The position numbers and the translations under genes were made by a program. Of a DNA stretch of 64,000 bases, positions 9,117-18,433 are shown piece by piece. Numbering within the stretch: the stretch's first letter is position 1; each line of letters begins with the position of its first letter. This DNA is from a bacterium (lineage in GTDB: Bacteria; Calditrichota; Calditrichia; RBG-13-44-9; J042), in assembly GCA_015485355.1 (NCBI GenBank), contig WFTQ01000065.1:25215-89214 (forward strand). The letters run 5' to 3'. The notes below the pieces were generated by a model. The model was not told where the DNA came from and did not search any database. It saw nothing but the letters and a program-made list of their open reading frames with translations.

Positions 9117-10343
9117 ATGAAACGGCCATTTCCTCCGGTAGAGGATCAGTTGGAAATTATCGCCCGCGGGACGGTGGATTTGCTTCCGCTGGATGAGTTG
9201 AAGAGGAAGTTGGAGCGGAGTTACCGCACCGGCCGGCCCTTGCGGATCAAGCAGGGATTTGATCCCACGGCACCGGACATCCATCTGGGGCACACGGTGG
9301 GATTAAGAAAATTAAAACAGTTTCAGGATCTGGGTCACCAGGTGGTGCTCATCATCGGCGACTATACCGGAATGGTGGGAGACCCCAGCGAAAAATCGGC
9401 CACCCGTCCCCGCCTGACCCACGAAGAAGTGTTGGAAAACGCCAGAACCTACGAGCATCAGTTTTTTAAAATCCTGGACCCCGAACAGACCGAGGTGCGC
9501 TACAACGGGGAATGGTTCAGCAAAATGAGCTTTGCCGAAGTCATGGAACTGGCCTCCAAGTTCACCGTTGCCCGGATGCTGGAGCGAGACGACTTTGCCC
9601 GGCGCTTCGCCCGGAATCAGCCCATCAGTATCCACGAGTTGTTTTATCCCTTGATGCAGGGCTACGACAGTGTGATGATTCGATCCGATGTGGAGATCGG
9701 GGCCACGGAACAGAAGTTTAATCTGGTCACCGGACGGGATATTCAACGGGAGTACGGCCAGGAGCCCCAGATCGTGCTCACCTTGCCCGTGCTGGTGGGC
9801 ATCGATGGAGTGAATCGGATGAGTAAATCGTTGGGCAATTATATCGGCATCGACGAACCGCCCGAGGAAATGTTTGGAAAGACCATGCGCATCCCCGATG
9901 AACAGATCTATCCTTACTTCGAGCTGGTGACCGATGTAACTTTAGAAGCGTTGCGGGACATTCGGCGGCAACTGCAGGACCCTCGGGTCAATCCCCGTGA
10001 TGTGAAACGACGGCTGGCTTTTACCATCGTGCGGATGTACCACGGGGAGGCGGCTGCACGGCGCGCAGCGGCCCATTTCGAACGGGTGGTGGTGCACAAG
10101 GAAATCCCCGAGGAGATCGCCGAGTACCCGGTAAGTCCGGGGAACCATCGCTTGCTGGATATTCTGGTGAATGCAGGGCTGGTCAGCAGCAAATCCGAGG
10201 CCCGTCGACGCATTCGGCAGGGGGCCGTTTCCATCGATGGTTCTGTTGTCGAGGACGAATTCTGCGAACTGTACATCCAGAAGCCCGTGGTGATTCGGGC
10301 CGGCAAACGCGCCTTTGTCCGAGTGGTGCCTTCGGATCCATAA
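9117..10343 (+). CDS. tyrS: Tyrosyl-tRNA synthetase
   Basis: This is a class I synthetase charging tRNA-Tyr, 408 residues from ATG 9117. GTG at 9108 is in frame upstream, but AAGGTGG at 9105-9111 is better placed for the ATG. The HIGH motif appears as HLGH in GFDPTAPDIHLGHTVGL, and the KMSKS loop as RMSKSLGN. An S4-like RNA-binding domain is at the C terminus (LVSSKSEARRRIRQGAVSID). The length and the RPLRIKQGFDPTAPDIHLGH form point to the TyrZ-like bacterial subgroup. A tRNA-Tyr gene is present at 33849. Confidence 0.95.
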   Translation: MKRPFPPVEDQLEIIARGTVDLLPLDELKRKLERSYRTGRPLRIKQGFDPTAPDIHLGHTVGLRKLKQFQDLGHQVVLIIGDYTGMVGDPSEKSATRPRLTHEEVLENARTYEHQFFKILDPEQTEVRYNGEWFSKMSFAEVMELASKFTVARMLERDDFARRFARNQPISIHELFYPLMQGYDSVMIRSDVEIGATEQKFNLVTGRDIQREYGQEPQIVLTLPVLVGIDGVNRMSKSLGNYIGIDEPPEEMFGKTMRIPDEQIYPYFELVTDVTLEALRDIRRQLQDPRVNPRDVKRRLAFTIVRMYHGEAAARRAAAHFERVVVHKEIPEEIAEYPVSPGNHRLLDILVNAGLVSSKSEARRRIRQGAVSIDGSVVEDEFCELYIQKPVVIRAGKRAFVRVVPSDP

Positions 10344-10798
10344 AGCTTTATGCCGGGTTGAAGGGAACAATCACCCCCTGGTCGATCAACCCAAACACCT
10401 TCCAGCGACGTACAATGCTTCGTAAATGGGGGGGAGTCCATCCGGTTTGCCTCGGCACGTTGCTTCAAGGGAAGTCCTTTATCCACCGGAGCTTAGGGAA
10501 GAAAAATTCGAAAAATCGGGAGGGAAGAGGACGTTGGACCGATACGTCACCGATGGCCTTTTTGATGGCCGCATCACGGGTGGATGGGGGGATGGAAACG
10601 ACACTTTCATCCGGGGAAGGCGATCTGCTTTTCCATCGATTGAAAATGGTCGGCCAAGGGATGGGTGGGCTTGCGCTTATCGATGCAGAAGGGTCGGCGG
10701 AACGACTGGAATGGCGCACCGGAGGATATCGGCGGGGCGTTCATCCGCCCGACCGCTGTGGAGCGAAATGTTCACTCCCAAACGGGGGGCATGCCGAA
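10344..10798. other. 455-base gap between tyrS and the hybrid kinase gene, nothing recognised
   Basis: Two overlapping plus-strand frames cross this gap, but their translations have no recognisable domain, no good ribosome site and low-complexity Arg/Gly/Trp composition, so I do not call them genes. A 14-base perfect palindrome (CATAAAGCTTTATG, 10339-10352) overlaps the tyrS stop codon. I see no terminator with a T-run and no RNA gene. Confidence 0.5.
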
Positions 10799-13700
10799 CT
10801 AACGCGGGTTCGACGACTTGCCTCTCACTTTCGCTTTGGGCTTATCTTCCAGTAATTTGCGAATCGTTTGCAATAATTTTTGTGAAGAAAACGGTTTCTG
10901 AATGAAGAGGGCGCCTTCGGTAGATTGCAGATGGTATTGGATGGTATTGTCGGTATATCCCGACATGAAAATGATTTTTAGACGGGGGTGTTTCTGCTTC
11001 AGGCTGCGTCCCAACTCCGGGCCGTTTATGGAAGGCATCACCACATCGGTCAGCAACAGATCGATCGGTCCTTTATAATGTTGTCCGATTTCCAGGGCCT
11101 CCTCTCCATTTTGGGCGGCCAGTACCCGGTAGCCGTGATCTTTTAAGATGGTGATGGCCAGTTGACGAACCATTTCCTCGTCTTCCACAATTAGAATGGT
11201 TTCGTTGCCCATCAGTGTGGAAATGGTGGATTTTCGTGATGTCGGGAGGGGGGCGGTTTCCATGATTCGCGGTAGATAAATTTTAAATGTGGTTCCTTGA
11301 CCCGGCTCGCTATACACCAGAATGTAACCGTTGCTCTGCTTAATGATTCCATACACGGTGGAAAGACCCAAACCGGTGCCTTTGCCTTTTTCTTTCGTGG
11401 TAAAGAAGGGTTCGAAGATGTGGTCTTGAATCTCTTTGCTCATGCCGATGCCGGTATCGCTGACCGCCAGCATCACATAAGGGCCTTCTTTGATGTCGAA
11501 GTGGGTGCGGGTATAATTTTCATCCAGCCATACGTTCTGTGTTTCAATGATGATTTTACCGCCCTGGGGCATGGCATCTCGTGCATTGACCACCAGATTT
11601 ACCAGCACCTGTTCCATTTGCATGGGATCGATCTTGGTGTTACCCAGGTCGCCGGCCAGACAGGTTTCGATATCGATGTTTTCCCGGATCAGGCGCCGCA
11701 GCATCCGCAGCAGTCCGGTGATCAGGCGGTTCAGGTTCACGACTTCGGGTTTCATCACCTGACGCCGACTAAAAGCCAGCAGCTGGCTGGTCAGCGAGGC
11801 CGCTTTTTCCCCGGCATTCTGAATCATCTGGATTTTATTATAGGCCGGATCATCGGGTGGCAGTTGGGTCAACAATAATTCGCAATATCCGTTGATGACG
11901 GTCAACAGGTTGTTAAAGTCGTGGGCTATGCCGCCGGCCAGCTGTCCAATGGCTTCCATTTTTTGAGACTGGCGCAGCTGTTCTTCCAGTTTCTTGTGCT
12001 CGGTTACATCGAATAAATAGCCCTGAATTCCGCGCAATCGTCCCCGTCGGTCGAAGATACCGATCACGTTTTCGATGATGTGAATGGGCCTGCCGTCTCG
12101 CCGATTTAATTGCACCTCGATTTGTTCCAGTTTCTTTTCCTTTTTCAGCCGACGAACCAGTTCGCTCCACTGTTCGGGATTCGGGTAAAACTCCCGGAAG
12201 TTCGCCCGGGCGGCGGCCTTTACGGTGTCAAACCCCAGCATGCGGGCAAAAGCAGGATTGCAAAACTGAATGCGGCCCCGGGGGGTGGCGATGAAATCGC
12301 CGGTCAAATCCTGCTCAAAGAAACGGCGGAATCGCTCTTCACTTTCTTTGAGCCTCTCTTCCGCCTGAATACGTTCGGTGATGTCCCGCCCGGTGGAAAC
12401 AAAATGGGTGATCTCGCCCCGACTGTTGCGGATGGGGGTGATGGTTTTTTCCTCGAAATACAGGGCGCCATTTTTGGCACGGTTTACAAATACGGCGCTG
12501 AAGGTGTTGCCGGAAAGAATTTCCTGCCACATTTTTTTGAAAAAGGAATCCGGGTGACGCCCGGATTTAAAAATTGCCGGGGTTTTCCCAATGATTTCTT
12601 CTTTGCGGTAGCCGGTACATTTTTCCACGCTGGAGTTGACATATTCGATAATCCCATTGCGGTCGGTGATAAAAATATGATCGTCGGTCTGCTGAATGGC
12701 GCTGTAGAGCCGTTTCATTTCCTCGGCCGTCTGAATCCGCTCGGACACATCGCGCACCACAACCTGCACCGAAGGTTTACCCTGCCATTCGAAGTAAGCC
12801 GCATCGGTTTCCACATGCACTTTCCGATGGTTAAGGCTGATCATTATACTGTCCACCCGTTTGATCTCCGAGGGCGATTCCAGAACTTTTTGGAAGCATT
12901 CCTGGCAGTGAGGCCGTGATTCCGGGGCTAAAAATTCCTGGAAGTTTCGTCCCAAAATCTGGGCTTCGCTGTCGGCATCCAGAATCTTCAACATCGCCGG
13001 ACTGCACATTTGAATATGACCTTGCAGATCGATGATCATGATGCCGTTGGGCGATAGTTCGATTAACCGCCGAAATTTTTCCTCACTTTCTCGGAGCGAT
13101 TTTTCAATCTGGCGGCGTTCCTGGACTTCGGCCTTCAGCTTCCGGTTCGAGGTCTCCAGTTCCCGGGTGCGCCGGGAAACCAGCTTTTCCAGATGCTTCT
13201 GGTAATTCTTTAATTCCTTCTCGATTTGCTTGAATATGGTAATGTCCCGGAATTTCCACATGTAATAGATGGTTTCGCTGTTCTCGTCGATGGGAACCAG
13301 GTATTGTTCCAGGATTTTTCCACTCGTGAGGTGAATTTCCACCCCCACGGGCATCGGAGAGCCGTTGTGCGATTGTGGCCGGGCGAAGATGCGTGGGTTT
13401 TTAAACTGGCGACGAAGGTGGTCCCGCAGGTCTTTCAATGGTTGGCCAATGATGGTTTCCTCGTCTCGCAGCAGCTCGAAGATGTGTCGGAACGCATTAT
13501 TGATATAGATGATGCGTTTCGATTTGTCTTCCACCAGAATGCCTTCGGTCAATGTGTTCATCAGGGTGTTTAAGAACGTGCTCAGGTGGCGCAATTCTCC
13601 TTCCATCCTTTGCCGTTCCCGGATCTCTTCAATCAGCCGGGCCTGGGCCAGATTGCCCTCCAGCGAATGAGCAAATTTGACCAGCACATTGCGCAATTGC

Positions 13701-14149
13701 CGGAGGGTGTGTTGATGGTAAGGGATTCGGTTTGGCGGACAATACAGCTTTAAAAAGCCGATTTCTCCCAGGCGGAAAATGAACATGCCCTCCCGGGGTT
13801 GGGTTCGCTCGGTGATCAGGCGATCGAATTTGGCATCCTCAGGCGACAGGAAAAGAGCGCTGGTATGGGATTGAATCTTGACCAGTGGATGTTCCGGGTG
13901 TAGCCAGGTAGCCCGTTTGCGGGATTCCGGAAAGGCGTAGACCAGAGAATATCCCTCCCGTTCGGGATGATTTTTTAAGTAACGGTCGTGGATCCAGATA
14001 CTCGCAAAGGTGAAATTTTTTCGGGAAAGCAGCGATTTAATGAAACGATCGCAATTTTCGGTGATGTCTTTGGATTGACCGATGGCCAAGGATAATTCGT
14101 ACAATAAAGATAAATCTCTAATAAACTGCGCCTGGTCTATCTGTTTCAT
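10799..14149 (-). CDS. Hybrid sensor histidine kinase with GAF-like and four PAS domains and a receiver
   Basis: The 1116-residue protein has no clear membrane helix and is probably cytoplasmic. In order it has a GAF-like N-terminal region (about 20-165), a PAS domain (about 190-305), a coiled coil (about 310-360), three more PAS domains (about 365-735, the later ones with typical DITERIQAEE linkers), HisKA with the phospho-acceptor H743 in GGIAHDFNNLL, HATPase_c (NARDAMPQGGK, DTGIGMS, GKGTGLGLS), and a C-terminal receiver with acceptor D1035 (LLTDVVMP) and the switch lysine in IQKPFS. The start overlaps the end of the upstream FIST gene by 32 bases, so the two are co-transcribed and FIST is a likely input. 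No separate output regulator is adjacent. Confidence 0.92.
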   Translation of the reverse strand: MKQIDQAQFIRDLSLLYELSLAIGQSKDITENCDRFIKSLLSRKNFTFASIWIHDRYLKNHPEREGYSLVYAFPESRKRATWLHPEHPLVKIQSHTSALFLSPEDAKFDRLITERTQPREGMFIFRLGEIGFLKLYCPPNRIPYHQHTLRQLRNVLVKFAHSLEGNLAQARLIEEIRERQRMEGELRHLSTFLNTLMNTLTEGILVEDKSKRIIYINNAFRHIFELLRDEETIIGQPLKDLRDHLRRQFKNPRIFARPQSHNGSPMPVGVEIHLTSGKILEQYLVPIDENSETIYYMWKFRDITIFKQIEKELKNYQKHLEKLVSRRTRELETSNRKLKAEVQERRQIEKSLRESEEKFRRLIELSPNGIMIIDLQGHIQMCSPAMLKILDADSEAQILGRNFQEFLAPESRPHCQECFQKVLESPSEIKRVDSIMISLNHRKVHVETDAAYFEWQGKPSVQVVVRDVSERIQTAEEMKRLYSAIQQTDDHIFITDRNGIIEYVNSSVEKCTGYRKEEIIGKTPAIFKSGRHPDSFFKKMWQEILSGNTFSAVFVNRAKNGALYFEEKTITPIRNSRGEITHFVSTGRDITERIQAEERLKESEERFRRFFEQDLTGDFIATPRGRIQFCNPAFARMLGFDTVKAAARANFREFYPNPEQWSELVRRLKKEKKLEQIEVQLNRRDGRPIHIIENVIGIFDRRGRLRGIQGYLFDVTEHKKLEEQLRQSQKMEAIGQLAGGIAHDFNNLLTVINGYCELLLTQLPPDDPAYNKIQMIQNAGEKAASLTSQLLAFSRRQVMKPEVVNLNRLITGLLRMLRRLIRENIDIETCLAGDLGNTKIDPMQMEQVLVNLVVNARDAMPQGGKIIIETQNVWLDENYTRTHFDIKEGPYVMLAVSDTGIGMSKEIQDHIFEPFFTTKEKGKGTGLGLSTVYGIIKQSNGYILVYSEPGQGTTFKIYLPRIMETAPLPTSRKSTISTLMGNETILIVEDEEMVRQLAITILKDHGYRVLAAQNGEEALEIGQHYKGPIDLLLTDVVMPSINGPELGRSLKQKHPRLKIIFMSGYTDNTIQYHLQSTEGALFIQKPFSSQKLLQTIRKLLEDKPKAKVRGKSSNPR

Positions 14150-15260
14150 AAAATTGTCCTATCACAATGGTTTTATTGAACAGCTCCAGGTAGAGATGAC
14201 CGGAGGAGGCGATTTCTCCGAGCGTCAGTATGCCCTTGACAGGCAAAGGGATTTCCGGGTGTACCTGGGACGCCACGGCCTGGAGTTCCTGTTGAAACGC
14301 CTTTTCCAGAAAAAGAACGCGGGAGATGCAGTCGGCCATCAGCACTTCTCGAAACGCCAGCGGTGCAACATCGTTCGCCCGACGGGCCGCTTGACGAGCC
14401 GCGGCGATGAGCTTTTCGGGATCGCCCCGCAAAATGTACAGTGCCGTGTTTTCCGGTACGTCCCCCACACAAATTAAACCGCCTTCCTCCGTCACCGCTA
14501 TGGGGTCCCGAACAATGTCCTCTTCCCCTTCTTTATAAATACCGAAGGGATATTGCTTGGCAACGGCGAAGAAATTTTCCCGCCTAAAGGGTGTCTGACA
14601 ATCCCCCTCAACGATGGATCGGTACAGATCGAAAGCGTTCTGCCAATTCAATTCTTTGATCGTGTTTCCGTCGGTTTTCGTGGCCACTATCGGGCCGTAC
14701 AGGCGTTCCCAACCGTGGCTCACACCAATATGGCTCTCCCAGGGTGTAAAAACCATCACGGCCGCGTCCTGAAATATACCTGCGGAGGTAAACACACAGG
14801 GTTGCTGTTTCAGGCGGATCGAGCCGGCACCCCCACCAAAATAATTGAACGAATATCCCCCCAATTGGTGGTAAACAGCGGTTAAAAACTCCCGAATATG
14901 CGGACTCAGCCCATCCACCAGAACAATACAGGAACGAAACGTGCGATTAATTTTATCCAGAAGTGGTTGCCAGATTTCCATACGGGAGTTCGAGGCGGAA
15001 AGAGGGAATAACAAAGGCGGATGCGAGGCCGGAAGCTTGAGGACCAGTATGCCGGATGAATAATGGCGGGCATGGTACACAATACCCGGAAAAACGCCGC
15101 CCATGAAGGTGATGGATTGGTGATTGAGGTGCTGAATGAGCTTGTTCAGGTCAAGATCGGTATTTTCGGCCACAAAAAACAGCAAAATATCCTGTTCCGT
15201 GGGCGCCAATCGTTCTATTGCCAGCTGAATGTGTTTGATGTCGTTTGACCTGACCAGCAT
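14118..15260 (-). CDS. FIST-domain sensory protein
   Basis: This 380-residue protein has the FIST N- and C-terminal domain order, a ligand-binding sensor fold found with histidine kinases and chemoreceptors and thought to bind small molecules such as amino acids. Seen here are an N-terminal half with FFVAENTDLDLNKLI and GGVFPGIVYH, the middle FNYFGGGAGS element, and the C-terminal half PFGIYKEGEEDIVRDPIAV, followed by a GILTLGEIASSGHLYLELFNKT end that is typical of FIST_C. There is no signal peptide. The reading frame runs 32 bases into the histidine kinase gene, which implies translational coupling. The ligand is not known. Confidence 0.85.
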   Translation of the reverse strand: MLVRSNDIKHIQLAIERLAPTEQDILLFFVAENTDLDLNKLIQHLNHQSITFMGGVFPGIVYHARHYSSGILVLKLPASHPPLLFPLSASNSRMEIWQPLLDKINRTFRSCIVLVDGLSPHIREFLTAVYHQLGGYSFNYFGGGAGSIRLKQQPCVFTSAGIFQDAAVMVFTPWESHIGVSHGWERLYGPIVATKTDGNTIKELNWQNAFDLYRSIVEGDCQTPFRRENFFAVAKQYPFGIYKEGEEDIVRDPIAVTEEGGLICVGDVPENTALYILRGDPEKLIAAARQAARRANDVAPLAFREVLMADCISRVLFLEKAFQQELQAVASQVHPEIPLPVKGILTLGEIASSGHLYLELFNKTIVIGQFYETDRPGAVY

Positions 15261-15668
15261 TTGGAATTCCCTATCGTTTGGGGAACCTTGTTTCAGCCCG
15301 CAGAGGATTATGCAGAAACGAAAACCGGCGTGCTGTGTCTCCGGTACTTCTTCTTAAATCGTTCATTCTTGTTCTAAAATGCCATCGGGTTTGCCCATCC
15401 CTTGCCCATGGTCCGATCCCTCGAATACGGAGAAAATACGAAATTTTCAAATTCTTCTTCGAATTTTTAATATTCGATATCTATGAAAAGAACTTTATTC
15501 TTTTTCAGTTAAGTATCGGAAAAAGGTGTACGGAACTTAACCCCGGTTGGATATTGGGGGGTGGACAGCGACAAAGAGAAACGTCCCTCATCGGTAGGCG
15601 GCCCGGCTCCCCGGCCGGGCCGGTGACCATTCTCGGGAAATGTAGGCCGTGGATGCCAAATTGGGTGT
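15261..15668. other. 408-base gap between two minus-strand genes
   Basis: The part next to the FIST gene is AT-rich (about 15440-15530) and probably carries the promoter of the FIST-kinase pair on the minus strand, though I cannot fix the hexamers. Near the end of the DUF5916 gene there is a strong GC hairpin, listed separately. No coding frame here is convincing. Confidence 0.4.
15600..15621 (-). terminator. GC-rich hairpin after the DUF5916 gene
   Basis: GGCCCGGC (15600-15607) and GCCGGGCC (15614-15621) form a perfect 8-base-pair stem with a six-base loop, about 48 bases beyond the stop of the minus-strand gene. There is no T-run after it on the minus strand, so it may be a pause or 3'-end protecting structure rather than a standard intrinsic terminator. 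Confidence 0.4.
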
Positions 15669-18311
15669 TTATACCGGGAACCAGTAACTGATTTTTACCA
15701 GAAAAATGTTGTCTGGATACACCTGAAACAGCCCCTGAAAATCGTCGGCCGTGGAAAAGGTTCCTGTGGGCAAAAAACCGGTGCGATCTTGGGACCAAAC
15801 CAGATACAGGATGGAGCCCGGAACGTACTCCCACCGAATAACCAGATTGGAACGGAATTGGCGGAAATTGAAATCCGGGTTCCAGAAGGCGTAGTCGGCT
15901 TTTCCGTCCTGATTTTCGTCTACCCGATAAACGTTTTGTTTGCCGTCGTAGAAGAGTTCCTTGTCGGAGAATTGGCGAAATCGATCCCGATAGGAGAGGG
16001 CCCGTGGATGGGTGATGCGTTTTAAGTGGGTGTATTTCCCGGCGGAAACAAAGGGTTGTCCGTAGTATTGAATGGAGAGGTTGGGTGTCAGGCTCAGGTT
16101 GAACCGTAGCACCATGCCCAGGGTGTTTTGTTCGATGCGGCCAAAAAGATAGCGCGGCCGATCGCCGGTGTACACCGTGGTGATGTATTGCAGGTCATCC
16201 CGATTGTATGAATAAAACGGCCGTAGTTGAATTTGCAGGTACGATGTGGGCCGCCAGGTCATCCGGAGCCGATATCCTTTACGAAAAGAGGGATGGCCAA
16301 TGCCGAAACCGATGTTGCCGCCGAAGTTGGCGTACAGCCTTTTTCGATTATCGGTGGAGAGGCGATACCATACATTTACCCATCCCGGAAGCCGCATCGA
16401 AGGCCCTCCCCGCAATTCGGTCGTGGAAATGCCCTCGCGTTCAAGGCCGATGCCTCCGCCCACACTCCACAAATTGGTGAATTGGACCCATCCGTTGATG
16501 TTTCCGCCGGTGTTCAATTTTTCGAAGCTGAAATCCCACACGTTCCACTGATTGACATTGAAATTGAAGGTTCGGAAGATGGATACCGGGGTCCACCACT
16601 GATATCCGATCCACAAGAAATGGACGATTTGATCGGCCCGACGTAAATACCCCATATCGTTGAGTTCCAGTCCCGGTGAGCGCCAGATGGTCCCGCTCAC
16701 CAGTCGCCAGTGACCCCCTCCGACCTTCCCCAGCAGGAGGGCACCGCCATGGCCGTTCATCCGCGTGGCCGTGGAATCCAACCGCAGGTGCGGAGCATCC
16801 GGGCGCTGAAAATAATGGGCCGAAGACCGCTGAATCTGTAAGATGGCTGCAGGATCGCCCGCAATGTGGCTCATGGTGGCCTTCAGATTCAACATGAGAG
16901 TCCGGTTTTTCCAGAATTTAATCATGTCTATCCCGGCGGCGTAAGCCCGCCGGTTCAGAAATTTCAAATGGTCGGCGGTGATCCGGCGATGGGTGGCGGT
17001 TACAATGCCGCCAATAATAAAATTGCCCTGATCATAATCTTTCTGGATGCGTCCCAGAAAGTAATTCGTGAGCGGTTCCACCATTATGCGACGGCGGTTA
17101 CCGGCGGAATCGATGGCCGCGTATTCTTCGGCGGTGACCGCTTCCAACACCCCCACGGATAGCCCTTTTTCGGTTTTACCGGTCACTTTCAGTGCGGCCA
17201 GAATGGAGGTATTATCCGGTTGCTTGGCGAACTCTCCTGGACGCAGGCGGGGGTGGTATTGGGGGGGACGACCGATGCGGCGGGAATAAAATAATCCCTC
17301 CCGGGCCAACGGCCCCTCGCCGAAACCCAGGGAAAATTCCAGGATGTTTTTCCCTTCAATAAAGAAAGGGCGTTTCTCTTCATAGAAGGTTTCGAATGCG
17401 GTTAAATTCACCACCGAGGGGTCGGCCTCCACCTGCCCAAAATCCGGATTGAGGGTAAAGTCCAGGTTCATGTTGCTGGTCAACCCCACTTTACCGTCCA
17501 GGCCCCCGGAAGCGCTTTGCAGTCGTCCCGGCGCAAAAGGGTTCCCGGTCTCTTTCCTAAAGGCGTGTAACTTCCCCACGGTATAGGGGAGCAGTTCGAT
17601 CCGGCGGCGGGGTTGAATCCCTTTTAAACCGTGCAACTCCCCGAAATAGGGGATAGGTATGGAGGCATCCTGAGGGATAAATGACCATGCGGAGAGTTCC
17701 TTGTTTCGATACAATTGACGAAAGACGTTTAAACCCCAGATCTGCTTGGGCCGACTGCTGAAACGCAACTGGCTGAAGGGGATTTTCATTTCTGCCGTCC
17801 ATCCGGAATCGTCGACGGTGACCGCTGCCTCCCAAACCGGGTCCCAGGAATCATCCCGGGTGGTTCCCCCGTTGGACCAAACTTCATCCATGCGAACGCC
17901 GGCGGCGTTTACGCCGAATAGAAAGGCGGTGCGCTGGTCAAAATAGGTATCGAAGCAGATGGCCACCATGTCCGAATTGTCCCCTTCGTCCCGCCGGGTA
18001 ACCTGCCCCACGATGTTCTCTGCCTGACGGTCCCGGGCCCGGATCAGCACGTACAGGTTTTTCGTGTCGTATACAATTTTAAAAAGGGTGGTTTCGGAAG
18101 GGGCGGCCTTTTCGTTGGGCGCCATTTGGATGAACCGCCGTCCGGTGGGCGCCTTTGCCCAGATGGGATCATCCATCCGCCCATCGATGACGGGGGGATG
18201 CGGATTGGTGGGAATGGCCCGGTAAATCTTTTTGGTGTCCGCCATGCCCGAAACGATGAACCCGAAAAAGGTGCTGAAAATGAAAACAGCGTGCCAAATC
18301 GTCTTGCTCAT
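15669..18311 (-). CDS. DUF5916 family protein: CBM9-like N-terminal domain plus outer-membrane barrel
   Basis: The 880-residue protein starts at ATG 18311-18309, chosen because GGGAGGT lies five bases upstream and the product then opens with a signal peptide (AVFIFSTFFGFIVSGMA). Residues of about 30-230 form a carbohydrate-binding family 9-like domain (HPPVIDGRMDDPIWAKA, then WTAEMKIPFSQLRF). The stretch FYEEKRPFFIEGKNI is characteristic of DUF5916. The remaining 500 residues are strand-rich and end in ISYWFPV, consistent with a barrel in the outer membrane. The function of this family is not established; it is common in FCB bacteria. It diverges from the asparaginase gene. Confidence 0.85.
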   Translation of the reverse strand: MSKTIWHAVFIFSTFFGFIVSGMADTKKIYRAIPTNPHPPVIDGRMDDPIWAKAPTGRRFIQMAPNEKAAPSETTLFKIVYDTKNLYVLIRARDRQAENIVGQVTRRDEGDNSDMVAICFDTYFDQRTAFLFGVNAAGVRMDEVWSNGGTTRDDSWDPVWEAAVTVDDSGWTAEMKIPFSQLRFSSRPKQIWGLNVFRQLYRNKELSAWSFIPQDASIPIPYFGELHGLKGIQPRRRIELLPYTVGKLHAFRKETGNPFAPGRLQSASGGLDGKVGLTSNMNLDFTLNPDFGQVEADPSVVNLTAFETFYEEKRPFFIEGKNILEFSLGFGEGPLAREGLFYSRRIGRPPQYHPRLRPGEFAKQPDNTSILAALKVTGKTEKGLSVGVLEAVTAEEYAAIDSAGNRRRIMVEPLTNYFLGRIQKDYDQGNFIIGGIVTATHRRITADHLKFLNRRAYAAGIDMIKFWKNRTLMLNLKATMSHIAGDPAAILQIQRSSAHYFQRPDAPHLRLDSTATRMNGHGGALLLGKVGGGHWRLVSGTIWRSPGLELNDMGYLRRADQIVHFLWIGYQWWTPVSIFRTFNFNVNQWNVWDFSFEKLNTGGNINGWVQFTNLWSVGGGIGLEREGISTTELRGGPSMRLPGWVNVWYRLSTDNRKRLYANFGGNIGFGIGHPSFRKGYRLRMTWRPTSYLQIQLRPFYSYNRDDLQYITTVYTGDRPRYLFGRIEQNTLGMVLRFNLSLTPNLSIQYYGQPFVSAGKYTHLKRITHPRALSYRDRFRQFSDKELFYDGKQNVYRVDENQDGKADYAFWNPDFNFRQFRSNLVIRWEYVPGSILYLVWSQDRTGFLPTGTFSTADDFQGLFQVYPDNIFLVKISYWFPV

Positions 18312-18397
18312 TGTGCACCTCCCTTTCCTGACCCGAAAGATGCCTACGGAAATTGGAATGGGGTGTTCCAGGGCAAAATAACCTAAAATTCCTGATC

Positions 18398-18425
18398 TTG
18401 TTTTTTTAGAGTGGAGCATTGTAAT
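18398..18425 (+). promoter_or_regulatory. Possible asparaginase promoter
   Basis: TTGTTT (18398-18403) and TGTAAT (18420-18425) are spaced by 16 bases. The -10 box matches the consensus at five of six positions and the -35 box at three. The -10 ends only eight bases before the ATG, so transcription would start almost at the start codon and the message would be leaderless. In agreement, no clear Shine-Dalgarno site precedes this gene. Confidence 0.3.
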
Positions 18426-18433
18426 TTCTTCTC

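Noticed and set aside
10339..10352. 14-base palindrome CATAAAGCTTTATG at the tyrS stop as an operator or terminator
   Set aside because: Only 7 base pairs per arm, AT-rich, no loop and no T-run; it could well be chance.
10358..10905. Two overlapping plus-strand frames (165 and 159 codons) between tyrS and the hybrid kinase
   Set aside because: No start context, no domain, Arg/Gly/Trp-rich frame-shadow composition, and both run into the 3' end of the kinase gene on the other strand.
15485..15506. GAAAAGAA / TTCTTTTTC pairing as a terminator
   Set aside because: The stem is A/T only and would be weak; it lies in the probable promoter region of the FIST-kinase pair.
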